64,000 bases of DNA from Salvator merianae (GCA_003586115.2 QVOM02000049.1:21629765-21693764); one strand, 5' to 3'. Positions 32,501-45,448 are shown, counted from the first letter of the stretch. Program-made: numbers and translations. Notes: a model not told the origin generated them from the sequence alone.

Positions 32501-34814
32501 TCTATGTTTCTATCTCCACTCCACTGAATATTATTTTCTAAGATGCTACCTGCTGATCATTCTCAGCTTTGGTTGCTGTTTTGCTACATTTCTATAGTAT
32601 AGCCTGGGAATTGGATCCTGAGGATTGTCCTGAAGCCTTGTGAGCATTTATGAATTCCTACCGTTCATCAGTTTTCCTTGGGTTCTCAATCACATCACTC
32701 AACCTAAACTGTCTTATGTTGGATTCTGAGGATCAACTTCTTTATCTTCAACTTTGTTCATCCTGCGCTATGAGGAATGACATATCTGGTCTCCCTTTCT
32801 TTCTTGGGTCTCTGGTCACACAGACCAGTCTAAACTGATGTTTGATTTTGAGGACCACCTTGCCCACTTCTGCTCTCACTTGCTCAGTACACTGGTCCAG
32901 CTCCTAAATTGAGACTTGTTGGATCCTTCCCTCCTCTCCTCTCCTCTCCTCAAGTGAAGTTTCTGTTAGATCGAAAGTCCAGAGACAGGAACTTGTCTCA
33001 TTAACATTTTGTAAACCACTCTAAGAGCCTTTTAGAAACATAGGTAGGCATAGACAGACAGATAGAGTCCAAGTGAAAGCTGCTTTTTAAAGTTGAGAGA
33101 AGGTGTTTTGTGGCTTCTTTTTAGGCAGGAGAGTGTCTTAGGCTGGTTTTAAGTCTTGGGTACAATTTGGCCTGCTCAGTTGGGGTTGCAAAGCTCAACT
33201 TTAACACCAAGACAAGAAGCTTATTGTGTCATTTAGGAGGATAGGTTGTTTGGGGGTGAGAGGGACATTTTGAATGGAAGAGGAGACTATCTTGCAAGCA
33301 AGGTGAGCAAAACAGAACTGTTGATGGTAGAGAAATGTGGGCTAGAAGGTAATAACACAGTTTAACTAGATTGTAGCATGCAGTGCTCTCACCTGTATGA
33401 TTTTTGTATCCAGCTCCAAGGTCAACAGGTTTGCCTGACGATGTGGTGTATGTATGTAATAATGAATACAGAATATGCAAAAAAGCTGGATGGCTTCCAG
33501 CTTAAGCCCATAATCAGTAGTATATGTTTGATTGCTATATTGGTATTAACAGATGCATAGTGATATAAAACTCAGGGAAATTTAATAATGGCTTTAGCTG
33601 AAGGACAAGAGGCAGTCCAGATGGCTGAAGATAGCTAAATATGTCACTACATGACTGCATCAAATTCATAATGTGCAGTAAAAACAAACTTTAACTATTA
33701 TGTCTGCTATATTTAAAACAATAAACTTGGGTGTTGGTGGTGATTTTCCTGTTTTTAAATGGTGTTGCTAAAAGCCTCTTTTTCTGTTAAGCATTTATCA
33801 AGTATAATAAAGATGCAATTAGCCATTTGCCCATTCAATCTCATACTTTTAAAAATTGTAAACAGTAGGAAACATTATTTCAGCTCATCATCTGATTAAG
33901 TTACTGTAATATTTTATCCGGTCTTTTTGCTGGATTTGTTTCTGTTGGCTTTCTCCTTCTCTTGTTGATTTAGAAGAATTTTTACACAATCAGCACATTG
34001 GAGGTTTTTTATTCCTCTTATTAAAGCAATTTTACTGGAACGAGACAAGTTTAGAGGTGGTTAACTGTTACATGAGGACACCTTGGTCAGGTTTGGCCAA
34101 ACAGTATGGCTGTCATCATTCCTTATCATTGGGCGGACTGAATGTGGGAGTTAGTTTTGACAGTTTCAACCTAGGAAAATCCTCATCAGCCTCAAGGTCC
34201 CTACTGCTTTCTTCCTTTTGGGCAGAGAGGAGAAAGTTGGAAGCGCTTTATGGTAGTTCTGCATTGTGTCTGAATTCTGGTATACATTTATTCTTATCTA
34301 TAGCTGTTTAAAATAAGCTGGATTCCTGAGCCTAATATTTGTGTTGCCTTGTTCCAGAAAATCATAGTGAGAACTAACCACAAATTGTCCATGTTTGAAC
34401 ACATGATCTACAGTATAATGAGGGTTGCCTTTAAATATTAGTGAATGATACCCAAACCCGGAGTCCTGTTATTCCTATTTCCCAGGAGCTGGGCTGTCTA
34501 CCTATATATTTGTGAATCCAGTTTAAGTTATTTAGTTTTTCTTACAAGGCTTGGAGGCCAGTTTGGCACCGTGTCTCCAAAGGTGTGCCAAGAATCTTTA
34601 TTGCTTCTTGCCATAAAGAGGTTTTTGCCTTTCTTGAATGACCACATATGGTAGTTAATTATCTTACTGCTATAATGTTTGGATGTGGTCTTTTTACTGG
34701 ATGTATAAAGCACTCTACAACTTTGGGGTAAAGATCCGCGCAACAGTGATGCAGTGTACCTATTGAAATTGTAGACTCTTCATCTCTGAAGGTCTGAAGA
34801 AGGCAATTTAATTT
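32501..34814. other. Unclassified stretch with a CTCTC tract; possible conserved element at 33720-34030
   Basis: A (CTCCT)n-type run lies at 32931-32952. The portion 33720-34030 has no repeat signature and contains AGATGCAATTAGCCATTTGC-type wording with several AT cores, suggesting a conserved non-coding element. This is impression without alignment. Confidence 0.3.
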
Positions 34815-34912
34815 GTTTTCCTAACCATTGCAGAGGGTTAGACTAGATGATCCTTGTGGGTTCTTCCAACTCTACAATTCTATAATTCAGTGTAAAAATA
34901 AATAAATACAGC
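34815..34912 (+). mobile_element. CR1 LINE 3' end
   Basis: GCAGAGGGTTAGACTAGATG, then GGTTCTTCCAACTCTACAAT and TCTATAATTC: the CR1 terminus ending in ATTCTA-type microsatellite units, followed by AAATAAATAAAT. Confidence 0.85.
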
Positions 34913-36195
34913 TGATCAGTGACAAAAGAAGAAATGGATGAATTGCATATTTATCTAGGTTTGTACTTTGTCCCAACATCTAAATACAAGAAGAGTGTGA
35001 GAGCCGATGTATCTCTGAAGAAGGTGGCTTTAATTGAAATGGCCCACTGATAGTTGTGACACTGAAATATACCCATAATAACCAGTTATTATATAGTGTG
35101 GTTCTGAAAATGGCTTCATAGATCCTGAGACTGTAAACTGCAGAACCCTTTGTCTTCTTCACCAACAGGATATAAAAAGGCTGACTTTATGGCCCTTCAA
35201 TACATAATTCAGTCACTGCATGAGAAACTGTCCATCAGCTTGTCTTAGTCTAGATGACAACAGAATCCTTGCAGAATATTGCTAGGATCGTATATTGATT
35301 GCTGGATCCCCTGAAGAGCAGCTTTCTGATTGATTCATCTGTGCTTTACCATCTTCCCTTTTACTCTTCAGTTATTTATTATTGCAATTGAGTATGCTTT
35401 TGCATTTGCCTTTGCTTTTGGTTTCATTCAAATGCCTGTCACCCACTGTGAGTGTTTAAATCTTAAGCTATTCCATGTGTTTCTCTCCTCCACAAGATGC
35501 TGGATCTTGTTTTTTTTTAGTTGTTGCTATTACTGTCATTTGAATGACAGTGTCATTCTGACAGAAAAGTCCTACATGAATATTAACAGTATTTTTTAAA
35601 AAAAACAAAGATCTAAACTGAATGAAATGGATTGATCTTCATTGGTTTTATGTTTCTTTATAAAAGAGGTAGGGGGTAGTAAACTAATTTTGGTAAAACC
35701 TCTCTTGCCTTGTTCAGATGGAAGGTTTAATATAGGTTTCATTTAGCTCAGGCTCCAGATGTATATAGATTTTGGAAGCCTGGCAAGCATAGGTCTGGAA
35801 AGATTCAACAACTTGAACTTTAAAGTTGTACTGTTGCAGAATATGGGAAACTATTGAAATGGAACGCTTAATGTATCTTAAAAATAAAATATCTCTGCAG
35901 ATCAGAAGAAACATTTTTGCTGAAAAACAGCACCCTGTTGTACATTTGACTACATTACATTCTTCATTGCAACACTTACAAATCAGTAAATATATTTGGA
36001 TTAAGTGTACATGCTGAGAAAACTGCATAGATGGTCAAAAAGTAAGAGTGATATTTAAACACAAAATGACGAGAATTAACTGGCTACTGTTAATTTAAAT
36101 TCCTTTTTTTCTGTACTTGACATGTTTATAATTAATTGTCAGTATGATACTATGTTCTGTGGCTCTGTATTGTTTTTGCTTAGGATTCTGGGGAT
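34913..36195. other. Unclassified non-coding sequence
   Basis: Nothing recognised. The minus-strand open frame at 35714-36028 has no domain features. Confidence 0.4.
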
Positions 36196-36196
36196 G

Positions 36197-36247
<51 letters not shown>
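36196..36247. repeat. (TA)n(TG)n compound microsatellite
   Basis: About eleven TA units pass into about fifteen TG units, a combination prone to unusual DNA structure and length variation. Confidence 0.96.
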
Positions 36248-36249
<2 letters not shown>

Positions 36250-36880
36250 AAAAACAATTTTAAAAAAAAGATTTATACAGCTTTGTCCTTACCTTCATTT
36301 TGAGTCATTCCACACTTTGCTTTAAGTCTGCCCAGGATGGGGTCCAGAAACCTTCCTTGTGCACAGCAAACTGACCTAAGGGGAGGTCTCGCCTTCTGCT
36401 AGCATGCTGCATCTGCACTGGACACAGCTTAACTTGGTCTAAGTGGCTAAAACAGATACCATTAGACTTGTTTTAATGGGTTTGCTGGGGGTCCAGGGGC
36501 TCTTAGTACAGAAGAGGGAGGCATGCGGAAAAGTACAGGTCTCCCTGTTCCAGTTTAACAGGGGAACTCAGTTCAGTGGTGCACCAAATTGTGCTACTGA
36601 AATGGGTCCCCTGGGGACTCTGAGAACCTGGAAGCTGACTTAAAAATCACATGATCTTCTGAGCTAGCACAGGGGCTTGTTCTAGGACAGTGGAGCAATT
36701 CCTGCCACCAGAACAACTCCAGCCTGGCCTGATCCTGCTGGACCTGGTCAGCCAAGTAAGTCCAGAAATTATCTTTATCTTTATGGCAACCCTGGAAGGT
36801 ACAGTAGGTTGAACTGAGATACAGAAAGTGGTTGAAGATCATCCAGTGAAATGTAAGTCTAGCTGGATTCCAGTTAGAAC
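36248..36880. other. Unclassified non-coding sequence
   Basis: Nothing recognised. Confidence 0.4.
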
Positions 36881-36985
36881 AAGGGGTCTCAAAGTAGAGC
36901 CCTCCAGGTATTCCTGGACTACAACTCCCAACATTCCATTCAAGCCTGCTGAGTTAGAAACTCTGACAATTGCACCACAGTGGCT
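36881..36985. mobile_element. hAT-like MITE fragment
   Basis: GGGGTCTCAAAGTAGAGCCC and CTGGACTACAACTCCCAACA match a hAT terminus and the 'actacaactccca' core. The far end is eroded. Confidence 0.6.
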
Positions 36986-37269
36986 CTCATTCAGTCATGT
37001 CAATCATCTGTAGGGGACCCTGACCCAGTGATGTTTAGAGTCAGAAATTAGCTGGTTTATTTCTTGAACTAGTTTTAAGCATATTTGCTTGTTGATAAAA
37101 ACAAACACATAGATAATGCCTTTTGGTTTATGGTCAAAATGGCAGAAATCACACCAACTTGTTGGTTTTGTACCAGCTTTTGTAAATATTGTAAATATGA
37201 AGGTCAGATCAGAAGGAAAGCCTGGAGGAGCTAAAATTGAAAATCAATAAAAGAAAAATATTCTAAGCC

Positions 37270-37440
37270 TGCTCTGACTGGCCTGGAAAAAAAAATCTAA
37301 TAAGGTCGCTTTGTAAAAATGATTAAACATTTCTATACAGTCTTGCTGCACTAGAGCCGTGATGATGTAATTAGCGCCATGCGACCTTTGCTTTATGCTT
37401 TCAAATGGGTTCTATAAATATTTAATAACATGGTAGTCTC
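37270..37440. promoter_or_regulatory. Candidate conserved non-coding element
   Basis: Non-repetitive, with GATGTAATTAGCGCCATGCG and TTCTATAAATATTTAATAAC. CpG dinucleotides retained in otherwise AT-rich DNA hint at constraint. Untested. Confidence 0.25.
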
Positions 37441-37828
37441 TCTGTTCTCTCTTTATAAAAGAAGAAATGCTACTGTCAAGCTCACAGTGCTGCCTTGCAT
37501 ACAGATGGTGCTTGAATATAACTAGTCTGTGTTAAACCTGGCCAGACCTAGTGGCCTGTTTCCTCCATCATACTAGCTTGAGTCATCCACAAGAAAATAG
37601 AGAATACCAAATGGATCTGAAAAGAACAGTGATGACTGCCTTTTATCCAAGCTTACACTGAAATCCATGTCACCATTGTGCAATGCCATACCATCACATT
37701 ACTTTAATATTTTTATATGGTCTATCCTGCCTTCCTGCCAAAGCCTGAAAGCAATCCATGTGTGGATAGGACAGCTCCATAGGTAGGGGCTTCCTTTGGG
37801 CTCATATCCCCAGAATCAGCCTTGTTGG

Positions 37829-37949
37829 AGCAAAGGTTCTCAAACTGTGATTGTGCAGATGTTTCTGAAGCATTCTGGGCCAGCTCCAGTGGTATGCTGG
37901 GAATTATTGCTCAGGAACATCGGGAGAATTTCTGCTTGAGAGCCCTGGC
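37829..37949. mobile_element. hAT-like MITE, degraded
   Basis: AAAGGTTCTCAAACTGTGAT at the left and TTGAGAGCCCTGG at the right are related in inverted sense. Flanking duplications are not convincing. Confidence 0.45.
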
Positions 37950-38104
37950 TTTGGAAGGCACAAGTGCCATTACAGAGACCAAGGCGGTATGAGCTTTCAT
38001 TGTGCTAAAAAGTGGCTTTTCATTTCAGCTTGTGCAAGTGAAGTGATGCTTCCTCTGTCTTAGGTCCATGCCTGACCAACCACAGACTGTCCCACTTAGA
38101 CACA

Positions 38105-38240
38105 AGTGAGGGTATTTGGTTATTTTACTGGAGTATATATAGCTCACTATTCTCAGATAAATAAACCATTTAGATTGGTTTGCAAGACAGTAAAATCAGA
38201 ATGTGCTTATTGTTTCAACCACAGGTCATAACAAAAAGTT
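38105..38240 (-). mobile_element. Possible L2-like LINE 3' end
   Basis: AACCATTTAGATTGGTTTGC followed by an A-rich segment vaguely matches an antisense L2-like terminus. Confidence 0.3.
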
Positions 38241-38554
38241 AAAAACCAGGACTAGATAATAGAAATGACAGGTTTGACTGGCACATTGAGGTTTTTTTGT
38301 TTTCGTTTTTAAAAATCAGCTTTTAAAATAATTGTAACATTGTACTTCATAAAATGAAAACGTACCTAAACAAACAAACAAAAAAGTGGCATAGCAGAAG
38401 ACAGTGAGATATGGAAGGAGTTTCTGTTGATGGACACGCATAACATGTGTAGACATTCTCCCTTTGAAGATTTGATTTGGTTCTCTGTTTGATTGCATTA
38501 AGTCTCACTGCTTTCCCAAAGATCTCAAGGCAATGCACATTATTTTTTTCTCCT

Positions 38555-38690
38555 TAACTTCATTCACACAACAGCCCTGTCAGGAAGGTTGGATTCAGAG
38601 GCAGTGACCAGGCCAAGGTCATACAGTGGTGTTCTAACTCACCAAGCACTATTGCCACTTCACTACACAACACTGGCTCTCAGGTGTTGC
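38555..38690 (-). mobile_element. MIR/L2-like repeat
   Basis: CACAACAGCCCTGTCAGGAA, CAGGCCAAGGTCATACAGTG and ACTACACAACACTGGCTCTC follow the order of the very common amniote repeat 'acaaccctgtgaggtagg...ccaaggtcac...cactacaccacactggc'. Confidence 0.65.
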
Positions 38691-39194
38691 TGCTGCCCTT
38701 CAAGAAGCACCTGTGAACAAACTTTAGTCCCCTATTGTCCTCCATTTTCTTTCTCACCACCCTTATACCAGTTCTTCTATTCCTAGACAGCAGCCCTTAC
38801 ATTCTGTGGGGTTTGGTATCCTGATAATGACTAGATATCCCATAATGCAATTCTGCGCGTGATAGGCATTGTCTTTTCCATGTTAAAAGTGCCTTGCCTG
38901 AAAAGCCCCACAAACCTGGAGATGTTCCTGCTGCAAGAACTCACTGACTCTTTTAGATTCTTCAAAGACCCCTTTACTCTCTGCCTTAACTTAATAGACC
39001 CTATCTTCTTTCTACATCAAATAATACAACTTCTGCCAACCTCTACCCATTCACAGCCATTTTTTTCTGTACTGTATTGTTGCCTTCTAAATCAGAATCT
39101 GAAAGCAGCTGTTGGGAAAGCACTATGTGAGGCTATGTAAGTGTCCTCCAGTGGCCATATGCTGCTATTGCTGCTTTATAAAGCATAGTGATTT

Positions 39195-39390
39195 TTAGAG
39201 CCTGTAGCTCAGTGACTGTAGCTCAGTGGTAGAGCAAACTGTCTGGAGAGCAGAGGGTCAACGGTTTGATCCCCAGCTTCTCCTCAAGAGTAAGCAATGG
39301 CAAACCACTCCTGTATCTCTGCCAAGAAAACTGCATAGAGGTGCCCATGCAGTCAACCAGGAGTCAGCAACAACTTGATGGTACTCATGT
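39195..39390 (+). mobile_element. tRNA-derived SINE with duplicated A box
   Basis: The A-box-like CTGTAGCTCAGTGG (39216-39229) is preceded directly by a 14-base near-copy CTGTAGCTCAGTGA (39202-39215). The B-box GGTTTGATCCC is at 39263-39273. The body has GGCAAACCACTCCTGTATCT and ends AGTCAGCAACAACTTGATGG, a familiar reptile SINE 3' part. It is not a functional tRNA gene: the acceptor and anticodon arms are absent or scrambled. Confidence 0.8.
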
Positions 39391-40059
39391 ATCCACACTG
39401 TTGTATCAGGCCATTGCAAAATGCCATGTGCTGTAAGGTTTTCAGCTGCAGCTGTAACTATAAGGATTTCAGTTTGCTTTCATTTTGCAAACATTTGGAT
39501 CTTCTCGACCCCACTTCCCTCATTTATTTATATCCGACCATTCAAAAATTAAAAGGTATGGGGCACAAAATGAAATTAATTCTGATATGAATATAGATCA
39601 TTTGCACAGTGTGTATGGTTTGCTCCTTCTTATTATACCAAGTGCATAATGGAGATCCATAAGCCTCTCAGAGAACCTCTTGAAGTTGTATGTGAAATTA
39701 GTATCCCTAAAGCACTGTTTTCTACCATGGCTTCCAGTGGTGGTGCTCTCGGTGGTGTTTCAGGGTGCCCCCACTCAATCTTTCCGCCCAGGCATCTGAC
39801 ACCTTCCCCACAGCCCAGCGCAGGTCTGGCCTGGCTTCCCAGGCCATGCTGCTTCCAGCCATCTCAGTGAGCCAAACCCAGGGAGCAGTAGAGTGGAAGG
39901 CCAACACCACAGCCTTACTTAGTTACAGGGGACAGAAGTGGGACACAGAGAGCAAGCAGGCAGGGAGCAGTGGGACCCCTGAGGAGAATGGGGAGGCACA
40001 GAGATACATGCTTCAGAAATCGCTTAAACTTCATGTTATTCATTCATTCAGCTTTATTT
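39391..40059. other. Unclassified non-coding sequence
   Basis: A moderately GC-rich patch at 39720-39980 gives open frames on both strands without motifs. No exon is supported. Confidence 0.4.
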
Positions 40060-40185
40060 CAGGCATTGACCCAATATCTGTGGTTGAAACTTGCATTTAT
40101 AATTTTAACCATTGCTTATAGAGTGGCTTATAAACCACTCTAAGACCGTCAGATATAAATATATATTAAATAAATAAATAATCCT
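40060..40185 (+). mobile_element. L2-like LINE 3' end with (AAAT)n tail
   Basis: TTATAAACCACTCTAAGACC followed by GTCAGATATAAATATATATT and AAATAAATAAATAA matches the sense L2 terminus 'gtaaaccgctctgag...gtataaatat'. Confidence 0.65.
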
Positions 40186-40639
40186 GTGTCTGAGCTGGCA
40201 TGGTTTCATTTATATCCCACTCTATACTCCAAGATCCGCTTCCTGCCTCTTTCAGCAGAAAGCTGGTCCTCCATGTGTGTACTGGCAAAGATAAAATAAA
40301 ATCCTCTGTATGGTGTCCTGCAGTTTGGGGATAGGTGGGTATGTTTTAGTTTTCAGCTTTTTAAAAAAAAAAACACCCTTCTTTGCTTTTCTATGTGCAT
40401 CCAGCCCTTTGGGTAAACAGTGAGATAGAAGGCTGTATAAATAAAAAATCTTACCTGATTGATAATCTGAATTTTAATGGATTGACTTTAACATGTTAGA
40501 TATTCATGAATTTACATAGTTAAAAAAGCATTGGCCTGAAAAAGAGCGTGTGAATATGGCATACACACATATCCAAGCAGATGCCTATTTAGTAGAAGCT
40601 AAGATGATGCTACTTTTTTAAATTTATTTTTTAATCACA

Positions 40640-40960
40640 TATGTATATAAACTTACATATATTCAGCATAGATCTTGCATATTTTGTTTTTCCTTTCTCC
40701 CCCCCTCGCTCCCCTCCCTCTCCAGTGTCCAGGTCAGCCAGTCTATCAAATTCCTTTCTATTCCACTTTTACTCTGTTTTGCTTTTACAGTTCCTTGTAT
40801 GCTTGTGTTCCCCTTTGTTTCAGATATTTGAATACTTTTGTCCAGTTTTGCATTGATGATCTCTTCACTCTCTGCCAGATATACCTTAATCTCCTTCCTC
40901 TCAGAAAATCAAACGTCTGCTCCCCTAAATAATTATAAAACTAGTATATATTTCTTCACT
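40640..40960 (-). repeat. Pyrimidine-rich block, possibly a decayed L1 3' region
   Basis: CT-rich on the plus strand, beginning with CTCCCCCCCTCGCTCCCCTC. It resembles the blocks at 8750 and 41880 in composition only. Confidence 0.3.
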
Positions 40961-41879
40961 TATTTTGCCTACTTTTTTAACGAGAATTATGTTAATGTTA
41001 ATTTAAATATTAATTTAAAATGTGGTGCCCAGTTTAACTGGACAATATACTCCTTCTCATACAAAGACTTGTGATGGCAGAAAAGTTATCCATATAACCC
41101 ACCAAGCTTTTATTTTGGTGGATATTACTTGCTAAGAAGAAGAGCATAATCACACAAGTATTTGAGGTTTTTTTCATGTGTTTGGTGACATTATCTTTGA
41201 TAGACCATTTATGTAAATGAGGGATATAATGAAGTCTGCATTTTGAATTAGTTACATTTTTTGGTTTAAAAGAAGATCCTTGTGTGCTTTCTTATGCTTT
41301 ATAGTACTTGCATTAGCTGCAAATATTTCTTATGGGGATACTTGTAATTCCTATCTCGTGTGGGTTAATCGCAGTAATAAAAAGAGCTTCTTTGCTTGTC
41401 CTTTAAGGGTTTGGCATACTAATAAGACTGTTTGGGAAGCATTGATAGAAACCATGTTTTTGTCTTTTTCAAAAAAACACATTAAGTATGACCTTCCTTG
41501 AAAATGAATATACCTTGCTCATTTTTAATGTGAGAGATGATAACGACAGGAGCACCATGTTTTGATTTTTAAAGCCATTCCTCTTGGGCTCATACACATC
41601 AGTAGCCCTTTGCTTTCCAATAAATAACTGCACTGATATGCCACCAAAGAACCATCCTGTAATATAGGTCCTGACCCAATTTATTTCTGAAGCCCTGTTG
41701 CTGTTGCAAGTGTGGTGCCTTTTTTCCAGCTCTGGAAATACAGGTTTGCTGCCACTCTTATGCCTCTTGGAAGGAAAGGGAGGCCATATAGAAGATGACA
41801 GTGGAAAGATTAGCCCTCTCTTCAATATGTGCCATTGATCTTAGTACTACATATACCCACTCCTGTCAGCTTGGCCACT
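40961..41879. other. Unclassified non-coding sequence
   Basis: Nothing recognised. The 118-codon minus-strand frame at 41469-41825 has no recognisable domain. Confidence 0.4.
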
Positions 41880-42400
41880 GCACAACCGTCTTCTTTTTCC
41901 TTTTTCTTTTCTTTTGAGTTTATTTAAGATATATAAAATTACACTAGATTCAGACGTTCATAAATTAACACTTCTACTGACTTCCTCCTCCTTCCAAAGC
42001 TTCTTCAATATTTCATAATTCTTACACCCCCGGTCACTCAGTTCTTTTCTTCTACCGATTGTCTTCTTTCCTCTTTATTCTTCAAATCCTGCAATCACAA
42101 GTCTACTTTCCAATTCTTGCAGAAAGTCAATAAAGGGTTTCCAGTTTTCACAAATGCCTATCAACTGTCTTATTTCTCAGTAAGTTAATCTATTTATCCA
42201 TCTCGACAAGTTCTCAAAGTCTTCTTCCCCATTTCTGTCTTTCAATAACTCAGCCTTCTGCTAACCCATTTCTTAATTTCCTCCTGGCTCCTATGATTCT
42301 TCTTCCTTTTCCTCCAATCTTTTATATATTTGCATAGCCATCTTCTAAGCTCTGTGATACCAGACCACGCCTGCCTTTATATTTTACTGACCCTGCTTTT
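41880..42400 (-). repeat. Pyrimidine-rich block, possibly a decayed L1 3' region
   Basis: CT-rich with TTCTTC and CTTCCTCC words on the plus strand. Grouped with the blocks at 8750 and 40640 by look only. Confidence 0.3.
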
Positions 42401-44317
42401 CCTTTGTTGTGGAGTTAAGAAAATAACAGGAATTAATTGGGTTTTTCACTGTTCAAGGTTATTATAATGCTGGGAGAAAATGGAAAGTGAAAGAGAATTA
42501 CATACTGGTTGCCCATGGTGGGAAAACGTTGAGGGATATACATGCTTTCTGATGCTCTTTCTTTTGTGATCTTTTAACAATAAATACTGACATGCTGCTA
42601 TGGAAGCAAGTCTCTGCATCCTTGTATTTGGGTCTGAATATGGTGGTTTTGACAACTCCACAAACAAACCTAAAAATATAGCAGGGAAAAACCTCTGCTT
42701 CTGGAGGTCCAGTGAGAGACAGGCCACCCTTGAAGCCTAAAACCAGCTGGCCAGAACAGTGAATCCAGTCAACACCACTGTGAGTTTGGAAACACCTCTT
42801 CCCAAACCTCAGTTTTCCAGGAATAGCCTGAGACCTCCAAACAAGTCTAGCCAATAACAAGGTTCTTTCTTTCATGTCCCTTTAGGCTAACTGACTTTTC
42901 CCCATCCTGAAATAGAATACTTTGCAGGTGGACTCATTCGCATTCAGATTCAGTTTAAGGTTTGCACTGGAAACAGACAAACCTTTTAGGATATTAATTT
43001 AATCAACTTGATAGTGAACTCTGGTCTGTCTACTAGATGGTTAAATGTTAAACTAAGGTAGTCTTAAGTGTAGGTGTACTCATATAGGCACGGTCTTTGT
43101 GACTACTTCACTCTCATGTCCCACCATTTTATGACAGGTGACTCTCAAGCAGTTTTTATGCCTCTCACGTCAGCCGAGGTGGTCAAACCTGCAGTACCCG
43201 CCTTAGTTTTGGAGAGCTCTTGGACAATACTTTTTCCATGGACCACTCCATTCCAGGAAGGTGGAAGGGCTGGGAGAAGGAGAGTGCAGAGTAAAACATG
43301 CTCCATGTACTGCAGCAGCACCTTCTCCTACTGTGCTGGTTCAAGCCATTTGTGAGACAGCATGTACTGGCATCATGATGAAGCAGTCACATACTGCCCA
43401 ACCATAAAAAATCATGCTGAACCACTCCCCGGGGTGGGGGGCTGTCACTTCAATGTTAGTTTAGTGGCATTTCTCCTGGCTCATCTGAACATGACCATAG
43501 TTTGCTTGACTGCTAGACAAGGACCAAGCAGGATGTAATGTTCTGAATGGTCAGAAGAATGGATTATGGTGAGAAACAGAAGAAGCTGATTCAAGAGGAT
43601 GTTGCAGTCGGTCCCCAGCTGAAGTGTCATCCCCTTGGCTTTCTGTTCCCTCAAATAGAACAGAAATTAAAACTACCAGTGTTTGCTGATATTGGAGATC
43701 ATAGCATTTGTGATGCACTAGAAATGATGCACTGAAGGAAGAACAGGGGTAGAGCATGATATAACTTGGAGCGTTCATCTGCATGAACTATGCCTTGTGT
43801 CTTCTGTCTCTGAAACAGTCTAATTTATTTTCTCTTAAGATGACAAATTGCTGTGGTGAGGATTTCTGTTGACACTTGTAGCTCATATAAAACCTTGTTT
43901 AATTTTTTTTCTGCCCTCAGCAGAACATTTCAAATCTTTGTGGTAACTAGGCAGAATCCAGAGTGTTTTTATTATAACACTTTGTGTGTATGGTAAATAG
44001 ATCTGTATTAAGTGATGAGGGAAAACCACATGGCTGCCCACAATGTCACTTTCTCTTTCTATCCATACTATCTACACATGCAAAGGGTGTATTGAGGCTT
44101 CCTCGTAGACAGATTTTCCCTTAGAGTGGCACAAAGGGTCGTCCTGAATATTTTTAAAAGCATTTGAGATGGTGTTGTCCCTCTGCATAAGATGGGCTCA
44201 ACCCTCAGAGCAAGATGGATGCTTATGTTAGCTCACATTCTTCTTGTGCTGCTCTTCCCACCCTTCTCAGTCCTGGGGTTTGAGGCTGCCAGATTAATGG
44301 TTATTTGTCTTCTAAAG
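42401..44317. other. Unclassified non-coding sequence
   Basis: Nearly 2 kb without recognised repeats. Several short open frames (42446-42875 minus, 43074-43355 plus) show no motif or conserved splice context. Confidence 0.4.
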
Positions 44318-44487
44318 CAGCGTTTCTCAACCGGGGGCCACCAGGATATTCCAAGGGGGTCCACAGGGGCTTCCTTCTCCCTCCCACTTCCACACTACAC
44401 CACTGTGTGCACCCGGTAGGATGAGGGGCACAGGAAGGAAACAAGGTTGGAAGGGGGCCACAGACAGAAAAATGTTGGGAAACACTG
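44318..44487 (+). mobile_element. hAT MITE, GTTTCTCAACC family, copy 2
   Basis: Starts CAGCGTTTCTCAACCGG and ends, in reverse, CAGTGTTTCCCAACA. The duplications TTCTAAAG (44310-44317) and CTCTAAAG (44488-44495) differ at one base. The interior has AAGGGGGTCCACAGGGGCTT, shared with copy 1. Length 170 bases. Confidence 0.9.
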
Positions 44488-45261
44488 CTCTAAAGGCCTT
44501 GCAGGGGCTGAGGAAAAGGCCCGGTAGAATGTGTCACCTCCCAGTGACAGAACATACCTGCCAAAAACATCTTATTTGGAAAAGGACTCTTATTGTTATA
44601 TAGCTCTTGTAAATATATTTGCCAAGGGGTGCCACTTTCATATATAATTATGTTTTAGAAGGAAGGATGGAGATAATGGCAACTGCCGAAGGAACCGTTA
44701 CATTTGAGAGGGAACGTTGGGGATTGGAAGATTGTACAGTAAAGTGGTTATTTTATTATTAGTAAATTAGTATAAATGAAAGCAGCCTGATCTGAGAGAT
44801 TTCCTGGTCAAGAGTAAATTGTACTGATCTGCACTTGAGCTGAATAAACCACTTTTACTTCTACTGCAACTGAAAGCAGTGATCTGTTACTGTCATACTT
44901 GGGCAGTGCACCACAACCTCACAGCCCCAGACTCGGGCTGCCTCCGGGTGTCACTTTCCTATTCCACTATTTCTGGGTATTTCGGAACAAAGCACTCCCA
45001 GGATTATTTCACTTGGCCCAGATGCTGGGTCAATAATCCATGTTTTAGGATGTCGCGCAGTGACACAATACCTTGATACCTGGGATATCAGGTCTATATT
45101 AAAGGACTGTATTGGGAGTACTATGATCACGGCTGATGAGTCAAATACTATTGTGAAATAATTATGGGGTTTTGACCCTATCTGGATGCAGCCTTGGAGA
45201 AGGTCAGAAGGGAGAGCACAATATGAGCTAAGGTGAATGCTTATCTTGCAATGGCAAAAGA
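44488..45261. other. Unclassified non-coding sequence
   Basis: A GC-richer piece at 44880-45080 with scattered CpG may be an eroded DNA transposon, but no termini could be paired. Confidence 0.35.
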
Positions 45262-45448
45262 CGGCAGCCCCCCTGGTAGCACAGTGGCTAAGAACACCAG
45301 GCTAAAGCCCAGGAGTCCTTCAGTTCAAATCCCTGCTCTGCAATAGAAGCTCATCTTGTCATTCCAGCTACAGGTAAAATAACCTCACTGCCCTGTAACC
45401 TGCTTTGAGACAAGATACAGGGCAGGGTATAAATGTAAAATAAATAAA
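45262..45448 (+). mobile_element. tRNA-derived SINE
   Basis: A-box-like TGGTAGCACAGTGGCTAAG (45274-45292) and B-box GTTCAAATCCC (45323-45333) at the expected spacing. The tail CTGTAACCTGCTTTGAGACA, GGGTATAAATGTAAAATAAA resembles a LINE (L2/CR1-like) terminus, as in other SINEs that borrow a partner LINE end. Confidence 0.8.

Noticed and set aside
39202..39275. Functional tRNA gene
   Set aside because: A and B boxes are present, but acceptor pairing and the anticodon arm are not; the sequence continues into a SINE body.
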